NCBI GenBank assembly: GCA_020632795.1
Contig: JACKEV010000024.1
Location: 1-64,000 of the forward strand
DNA length: 64,000 bases
Direction of reading: 5' to 3'
DNA from: Alphaproteobacteria bacterium
Lineage (GTDB): Bacteria; Myxococcota_A; UBA796; CAJQPC01
The notes beneath the pieces were generated by a model. That model was not told the origin of the DNA. It saw only the letters and a list, made by a program, of their open reading frames with translations, and made no database searches. The translations under genes and the position numbers were made by a program. Of this stretch, positions 59,701 to 64,000 are shown in pieces (the stretch's first letter is position 1; each line of letters opens with the position of its first letter).

Positions 59701-62700
59701 ATGACGCCGCCGCTCATCCGGATCCTGCTGCTGTCCGACCCCGCGTTCTCCGAGGCGCGGGCCTGGGACCAGTCTGCGCGCTGGGCGGGCCTGCTGGAGA
59801 CCCTCGGCAGCCTGGGGACCGAGGGCCTGGCGCCGGATGTGGTGGCGGTCGCCGGTGACGTGGTCGACGCGCCCGAGGGCTTCGACGCCGCAGAGGTCCG
59901 GCTCAGGGAGCTGATGGAGGCGGTGGGGTTGGGCCTGGAGCGGCTGCTGCTGGTGCCCGGGGAGCGGGACATCGACCCCGGCGCGCTCTCCCGGTTCGCG
60001 GAGGCGGTGGCCGATGACCTGAGGGGGGGCGGCCAGCCGGCCATCGCCGAGCTGATGGGCCAGGAGGAGGAGCGCGCGCTGCTGCTGCGTCGCCTGGAAC
60101 CCTGGCTGACCTTCGCCAACCGCCTGCGCGGCGACCGACCCCCTCTGACCCGCCCCTGGTGGTCCGAGTCCCTGGCCCTGCGCGGCCACACCGTCCAGGT
60201 GGCCGGCCTGTGCTCGTCCTGGGTGGCGACGGGCACGGACGTCGACCAGGGCCGCCTGCTCATCGGCGAGCCCCAGGTGCAGGCCCTGCTGCCCCCGCGC
60301 TCCGACGCCGCGCTGCGCGTCGCCCTGTGCCATCACCCCTTGAGCTGGCTGCACCAGATCGACGGCGGCGTGGAGAAGCTGCTGGCCCACCGCGCGGCGC
60401 TGCTGCTGCGGGGCCACACCCCCGAGCCCGAGGCCCAGGTCCACACCCGCCACGACCGCCCCCTGGTGGAGGTGGCCGCCGGGGCCTTCGACGGGGACAC
60501 CCCCCGCTTCGCCCTGGTCGAGGTGCGGGCCGACGCTGTCGAGGTCCACCCCTTCTGCCATCTGCCCCAGGGCTGGGTGCGCGAGCTGACCCGCGCGCCC
60601 CCGGGGCAGACCGCGCTCCGGCTGCCGGGTCAGACGACCCGAACCACCCCCAAGCCTCCGCGTCCGTCGCTGCGCCCACCGCCCCCGCTGTCCCCGCTGC
60701 CCCCCGAGCCCTACCCGGTGCTCGCCCCCTACGAGCACCCGGCGACCTTCGGCGGTCGAGGCCCCGATCTGTCCCGCCTGCTGGAGCTTCTGGAGCTGGA
60801 GCGCCTGGTGTGGACCGTCTACGCCCCCTCGGGCGCGGGCAAGTCCAGCCTGCTGCGGGCGGGGCTGATGGCCACCCTGCGGGGGCAGACTGGACTCGAG
60901 TCGCGGCCAGCGGCGTACGACGCGCTGCCGGCGGTGCCCGGCGTGGCCCAGCGGCTGCTGGACGCGCTCCTGGTGGACCCTCCGGCGGTGGGCGACGCGA
61001 TGCCCGACGCCTTCGCCCGCGCCCTGGCCCAGGCGCGGGAGGCGTCCGGCCGCCGCCCGGTGCTGGTGCTCGACCAGTTCGAGGATGTGTTCGACACCCC
61101 GGCCCTGGGCTGGCTGGGGCCGCTCATCGCCGCCTCGGCGGTGGCGCCCGGGGGCCGCGCGGCCCGCTGGGTGCTGGCCTATCGCCACGAGTTCCACGGG
61201 CGGGTGCGCCACTGGCTGGGGGACGTGCTGCGGCGCGCGGACGGCGGGTGGCCTCGGGACCTCTCCGGGCCGGACACCAGCGTCGCCTGGGGCCTGCCGC
61301 TGATCGGCGAGGCCCGCGCCTGCGACCCCCGCCAGGCCGCGCAGCGCGCCTTCGCCGAGGCCATCCAGCGCCCCCTCCAGCAGACCGGCCCGGACGGCGC
61401 GCCCGCCTACCCCTTGCGGATCGCGCCCCCGGACGTCGATCATCTCGCCGCCGCCTTCGCCCAGGCCCGCCTCGACCACCCCGAGGACCCGCTCACCCCG
61501 GAGCTGCAGGTCGTCCTGCACCGGCTCTCCGAGGACGCCACCCCCCAGCCCGACGGCACCCGCCGCGTCACCCTGCCCGACGACCCGGCCGCCTTCGTCG
61601 AGGACGCCATCGGCGAGCACCTGCGCCGCAAGCTGGCCGAGGTCGCCAGCCAGGCCCCGCCGGATCGGGTCCGCATCCGCCGCACGAGCGCGCTCCTGCT
61701 GCTGGCTCGCCTGGAGGATGGCGCCGGGCGAAGGCGGGCCCTGCCCCTGGAGCGCCTGCTCGACGGCCTGGAGCCCGAGGCCCGGGCGCTGGTGGACGAG
61801 CTGCAGCGGCCCGGGGTGTGGCTCATCCGCCAGGAGCTGCGGGACGGGGTGCCCTGGGCCAGCCTGCCCCACGACCGGGTGGCCCGAGAGCTGCGGCGGG
61901 TGCTGGACAGCCCCGGGGAGCTGGTGCGCTTCGGCCTGGACAGCGAGGGGGTGGGCCTGTGGCGCCTGGTGGACCAGCGCGCGGCGGCCTGGCGCTCTGG
62001 CGACAGGGGCGCGGTCCAGCTCGGCGCCAACACCGTGGCCGCCCTGGAGCAGCGCCAGCAGAGCCTGCCCTGGGACGCGCGCACCCAGGCGTGGTGGAAC
62101 AAGGCGGTCGCCGTCCACACCGCCCGGGATCGCGACGAGACCCTGGCGCGGGTCCGGGCCAGCCACCCGCGCTCCGGGGAGCCCCTGCGCGCCCTGCACC
62201 GCCTGCGCACCCACCACGGCCTGGACGGCGCGGCGCTGGCCCAGGCGCTGCGGGTGCAGCCCGGCCGGGCGGACGCTCTGGACTGCGAGCGGCGGGAGGA
62301 GATCTTGGGCCTGGGCCCCTCCGGCCTGTCCCCCGAGGCGTGGACGACCGTGCTCCCGGGGATGATCTCGGCGCTGGCCCCCCATGTGGAGGGCGCGGAG
62401 CAGGCCGAGGGCCTCTGGGGCGGGCTCCTGGCGCTCTCGGAGGTGTTGGGGCATGTGGCCCCCGAGGCGGCGCAGGAGACCCGAGCGGCGGTGGTCGCGG
62501 CGATGCGCGCGGCCCGGGGCGCGCCGCCGCCCATCTCGGAGGAGGACTGGAGCCCGGTCATCGCCGGGCGCTTTGAAGTCGGCTGCTTCACCGAGCACGA
62601 GCCGGACCGCTTCGATAATGAGCGACTGCATGCGGTGGTCCTGTCTCCCTACCAGCTGCGGCGCTGCGCGGAGCGGCTGGGGGACTACGGGTCCTTCTCC

Positions 62701-63282
62701 CCGGAGCATCGGGAGCGCTGGTCCGGCTACGACGCGGACTGGCCGGCGCTCCAGCTCAACTGGTACGAGGCGACGGCCTACGCGGCCTGGCGGGGGGCGC
62801 GCCTGCCGACCGAGAGCGAGTGGGAGGTCGGGGCGCGGGGGGGGTCGGCGGAGGACTATCGGCGGACGGCCTACTACAACGGCAACGGCGTGGAGGCCCT
62901 GGACCGGGTGGGGCTGTACTCGGGGAACCAGGCGCGCATCTTCAAGGAGCTGGGCGGGCAGCAGCCGCTCAAGGTCGGGGACACCTCGGTGTTCGCCCGT
63001 TTCCTGGGGCCCTACGTGGAGCATCCTCTGGGGCTGCTCCACGTCCACGGGAACATGGCCGAGTGGACGCGGGATTGGTTCGCGCCCTACCCCGAGGGTG
63101 AGGCGACCGACCCGTCCGGGCCGGCCGTCCCACCGGACCCCTCCCAAGCCTGGCGCGTCCTGCGTGGCGGCTCGTGGTCGCTCACCGCCGCGAACGCCCG
63201 CTCGGCGTACCGCGACTGGTTCACTCCCTCGGGCCGTTACAACGGCGTGGGCTTGCGCCTGGCCCTCCCCCAGCCGATTTGA
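59701..63282 (+). CDS. Pseudo-phosphoesterase / STAND ATPase / FGE domain protein with variable C-terminus
   Basis: 1193 residues. Residues 1 to about 300: metallophosphoesterase fold related to the upstream gene, but DxH is DPA, GNHD is GERD and GHxH is GHTP, so it should be inactive. A proline-rich linker (about 310-340) leads to a STAND-type ATPase: Walker A APSGAGKSS near 375, Walker B VLVLDQFED near 453, then helical repeats. Residues about 950-1193 are an FGE-sulfatase (C-type-lectin-fold) domain: LPTESEWEVGARGG, HGNMAEWTRDW, VLRGGSWS. Its last part is the variable repeat described separately. Probably a DGR-diversified sensor that signals through the STAND module to the phosphoesterase upstream. 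Confidence 0.88.
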   Translation: MTPPLIRILLLSDPAFSEARAWDQSARWAGLLETLGSLGTEGLAPDVVAVAGDVVDAPEGFDAAEVRLRELMEAVGLGLERLLLVPGERDIDPGALSRFAEAVADDLRGGGQPAIAELMGQEEERALLLRRLEPWLTFANRLRGDRPPLTRPWWSESLALRGHTVQVAGLCSSWVATGTDVDQGRLLIGEPQVQALLPPRSDAALRVALCHHPLSWLHQIDGGVEKLLAHRAALLLRGHTPEPEAQVHTRHDRPLVEVAAGAFDGDTPRFALVEVRADAVEVHPFCHLPQGWVRELTRAPPGQTALRLPGQTTRTTPKPPRPSLRPPPPLSPLPPEPYPVLAPYEHPATFGGRGPDLSRLLELLELERLVWTVYAPSGAGKSSLLRAGLMATLRGQTGLESRPAAYDALPAVPGVAQRLLDALLVDPPAVGDAMPDAFARALAQAREASGRRPVLVLDQFEDVFDTPALGWLGPLIAASAVAPGGRAARWVLAYRHEFHGRVRHWLGDVLRRADGGWPRDLSGPDTSVAWGLPLIGEARACDPRQAAQRAFAEAIQRPLQQTGPDGAPAYPLRIAPPDVDHLAAAFAQARLDHPEDPLTPELQVVLHRLSEDATPQPDGTRRVTLPDDPAAFVEDAIGEHLRRKLAEVASQAPPDRVRIRRTSALLLLARLEDGAGRRRALPLERLLDGLEPEARALVDELQRPGVWLIRQELRDGVPWASLPHDRVARELRRVLDSPGELVRFGLDSEGVGLWRLVDQRAAAWRSGDRGAVQLGANTVAALEQRQQSLPWDARTQAWWNKAVAVHTARDRDETLARVRASHPRSGEPLRALHRLRTHHGLDGAALAQALRVQPGRADALDCERREEILGLGPSGLSPEAWTTVLPGMISALAPHVEGAEQAEGLWGGLLALSEVLGHVAPEAAQETRAAVVAAMRAARGAPPPISEEDWSPVIAGRFEVGCFTEHEPDRFDNERLHAVVLSPYQLRRCAERLGDYGSFSPEHRERWSGYDADWPALQLNWYEATAYAAWRGARLPTESEWEVGARGGSAEDYRRTAYYNGNGVEALDRVGLYSGNQARIFKELGGQQPLKVGDTSVFARFLGPYVEHPLGLLHVHGNMAEWTRDWFAPYPEGEATDPSGPAVPPDPSQAWRVLRGGSWSLTAANARSAYRDWFTPSGRYNGVGLRLALPQPI
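63178..63249 (+). repeat. DGR-type variable repeat (VR1)
   Basis: 24 codons (residues 1160-1183) of the STAND-FGE protein. Compared with VR2, twelve codons differ in amino acid and two are synonymous, while ten are identical. Nine of the twelve are NNC in both copies, as expected when AAC codons of a template are mutated at their adenines. The fixed frame W..TA..ARSA.R....PS.R....GLRLAL is that of DGR-targeted FGE domains. Confidence 0.75.
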
Positions 63283-63339
63283 GGTTTGGATCCAGAGCAT
63301 AGAAGTGGTGTGTCGGCAGCATGGGATGCCGGAGGTGGC
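63250..63339 (+). repeat. Conserved 3' end and flank of VR1 (inverted-repeat arm)
   Basis: 90 bp matching 63715-63804 on the opposite strand at 84 positions. The first 37 bp, GC-rich and ending just past the stop codon, and the last 35 bp are identical. The six mismatches cluster in an 18-bp central block. The first part is the likely initiation-of-mutagenic-homing (IMH) element. In this copy the block contains only the short palindrome TGGATCCA (63287-63294). Confidence 0.75.
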
Positions 63340-63714
63340 GCGTGCGTGCCGAAGGGCGGACGCTCGTCGCCGCCCCCTCAGCCCAGCAGGTGGTGGACCG
63401 ACGAGGCGACGCTGCTGCGAAGCCGAGGAACATCGACGCGATTCGCGCGCGCGGCGGCATGGATTCGGGCTCGGAATCGCCGGGCCGCGCGCGGCAGCGG
63501 CTCGACGCCCTCTCGCCGGATGCGGTAGCCCAGGGCGTCGAGCCGTGGCCGGGCGGCGGCCACGACTCCGGGAGGCCCAGCCACGCGCGCACGCCGGGGC
63601 GATCCAGGAGCCCGGCGCCTGCGGGCGGGTGTGGACAGCGCCCTGCCCAGGGGGTTCCAGGAGATGTCCGGCCTCGTGGTCGGCCACAGTCGGCCGCTGC
63701 CGTGGCTCGGCCCG
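63340..63714. other. Spacer between two tail-to-tail FGE genes
   Basis: 375 nt with no convincing gene; the open frames present lack start signals. No copy of a template repeat, no reverse-transcriptase motif and no Avd-like gene is visible here. Confidence 0.5.
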
Positions 63715-63804
63715 GCCACCTCCGGCATCCCATGCTGCCGACACACCACTCCTAGGGTCTAGACCCGAACCTCAAATCGGCTGGGGGAGGGCCAGGCGCA
63801 AGCC
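63715..63804 (-). repeat. Conserved 3' end and flank of VR2 (inverted-repeat arm)
   Basis: Mirror copy of 63250-63339. It includes the last 10 codons and stop of the right-hand FGE gene and 57 bp downstream of the stop. Tail-to-tail arrangement makes the two arms a large inverted repeat around the 375-nt spacer. Confidence 0.75.
63755..63766. repeat. 12-bp perfect palindrome downstream of VR2
   Basis: GGGTCTAGACCC, starting six bases after the stop codon. Hairpin or cruciform elements just past the IMH promote retrohoming in known DGRs. The VR1 copy keeps the position but has lost most of the symmetry. Confidence 0.55.
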
Positions 63805-64000
63805 CATGACGTCGTTACGGAGCGAGGGGACGAGCCTGACGCGGCCCGCCGAGCGGGCGAGCGCAGCGGTGCTGGACCACGAGCCGCCACGCAGGACGCG
63901 CCCGGCTTGGGAGGGGTCCGGCGGGACGGCGGGTCCGGACGGATCGATCTCCGCGGCCTCGGGGTAGGGCGCGTACCAATCGCGGGTCCACTCGGCCATG
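63772..64000 (-). CDS. FGE-domain protein, C-terminal 75 codons only (runs off window)
   Basis: Partial: the gene enters from the right edge on the minus strand, and the ATG at 63999 is internal (the Met of the HGNMAEW motif). It ends like the STAND-FGE protein: AEWTRDWYAPYPE, DPSGPAVPPDPSQA, RVLRGGSWS, GLRLALPQPI, with different residues at the variable positions. What lies N-terminal of the FGE domain is unknown from this window. It is a second target of the same DGR. Confidence 0.85.
   Translation of the reverse strand, partial: MAEWTRDWYAPYPEAAEIDPSGPAVPPDPSQAGRVLRGGSWSSTAALARSAGRVRLVPSLRNDVMGLRLALPQPI
63805..63876 (-). repeat. DGR-type variable repeat (VR2)
   Basis: The 24 codons equivalent to VR1. 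Variable residues here read S, L, G, V-R-L-V, L, N-D-V-M at the positions that are L, N, Y, D-W-F-T, G, Y-N-G-V in VR1. The intervening residues are unchanged. Confidence 0.75.

Noticed and set aside
63340..63714. DGR template repeat or reverse transcriptase in the spacer between the VRs
   Set aside because: I compared the spacer with the VR sequences and looked for the YxDD motif; neither is present. The element must lie outside the window if it exists.
1..64000. tRNA, rRNA or transposase genes
   Set aside because: No cloverleaf-like sequence with a TTCRA arm, no rRNA segments and no transposase motifs or terminal inverted repeats with target duplications were found by eye.

Overview
This window comes from a GC-rich (visibly around 70 %) chromosome with strong G/C bias at third codon positions. 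Many genes are divergent, convergent or overlapping. The gene content points to Myxococcota or a close relative: MYXO-CTERM-like tails (Gly-Cys cluster, hydrophobic helix, Arg-rich end), many Asp/Thr-rich lipoproteins, a MopE/FG-GAP protein, an FHA-type sigma54 activator beside a large Ser/Thr kinase-ATPase, an ECF sigma operon with a caspase, a TIGR02147-type regulator and a LytTR two-component pair. No rRNA, tRNA, CRISPR array, insertion sequence or origin was recognised.

Layout. 350-4485 (mostly minus): ankyrin-repeat protein, FAD amine oxidase coupled to a small outer-membrane-type protein, and two XRE regulators around an AT-rich spacer. 4634-6301: small helical protein, a type IV pilin-like gene, a one-helix membrane protein. 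6288-10450 (minus): tightly coupled three-gene operon led by a membrane-anchored pseudokinase. 10654-15036: secreted protein, TIGR02147 regulator, LytTR response regulator/histidine kinase/lipoprotein, and an ECF sigma factor cut after region 2. 15124-21527: a 2OG-Fe(II) oxygenase and a SNF2 helicase divergent around a perfect palindrome. 22801-25911: a STAND/NACHT protein with an N-terminal effector-associated-like domain and a C-terminal FGE domain. 25987-34695: envelope and secreted hydrolases and lipoproteins. 34926-46620: MBL-fold hydrolase, a 3046-residue giant protein translationally coupled to it, and a pyruvoyl decarboxylase of the PsiD/PSD type. 46822-51427: FG-GAP lipoprotein, then an ECF sigma / membrane anchor / caspase operon read leftwards. 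51539-58243: a compact sigma54 circuit. An FHA-GAFTGA activator lies back-to-back with a kinase-ATPase and is flanked by two target units, each preceded by the same palindrome and a -24/-12 promoter.

58392-64000 is the most unusual part. A protein with an effector-associated-like domain and an intact metallophosphoesterase is followed by a 1193-residue protein made of a degenerate phosphoesterase, a STAND ATPase and an FGE (C-type-lectin fold) domain. Its last 35 codons, and those of a second FGE gene entering from the right edge tail-to-tail, form a pair of variable repeats. Twelve codons differ, mostly as NNC/NNC pairs, inside an otherwise constant frame, and an identical 37-bp 3' end follows. 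This is the signature of a diversity-generating retroelement (DGR). No reverse transcriptase or template repeat is inside the window. The working model is a DGR-diversified sensor coupled through STAND signalling to a phosphoesterase effector.
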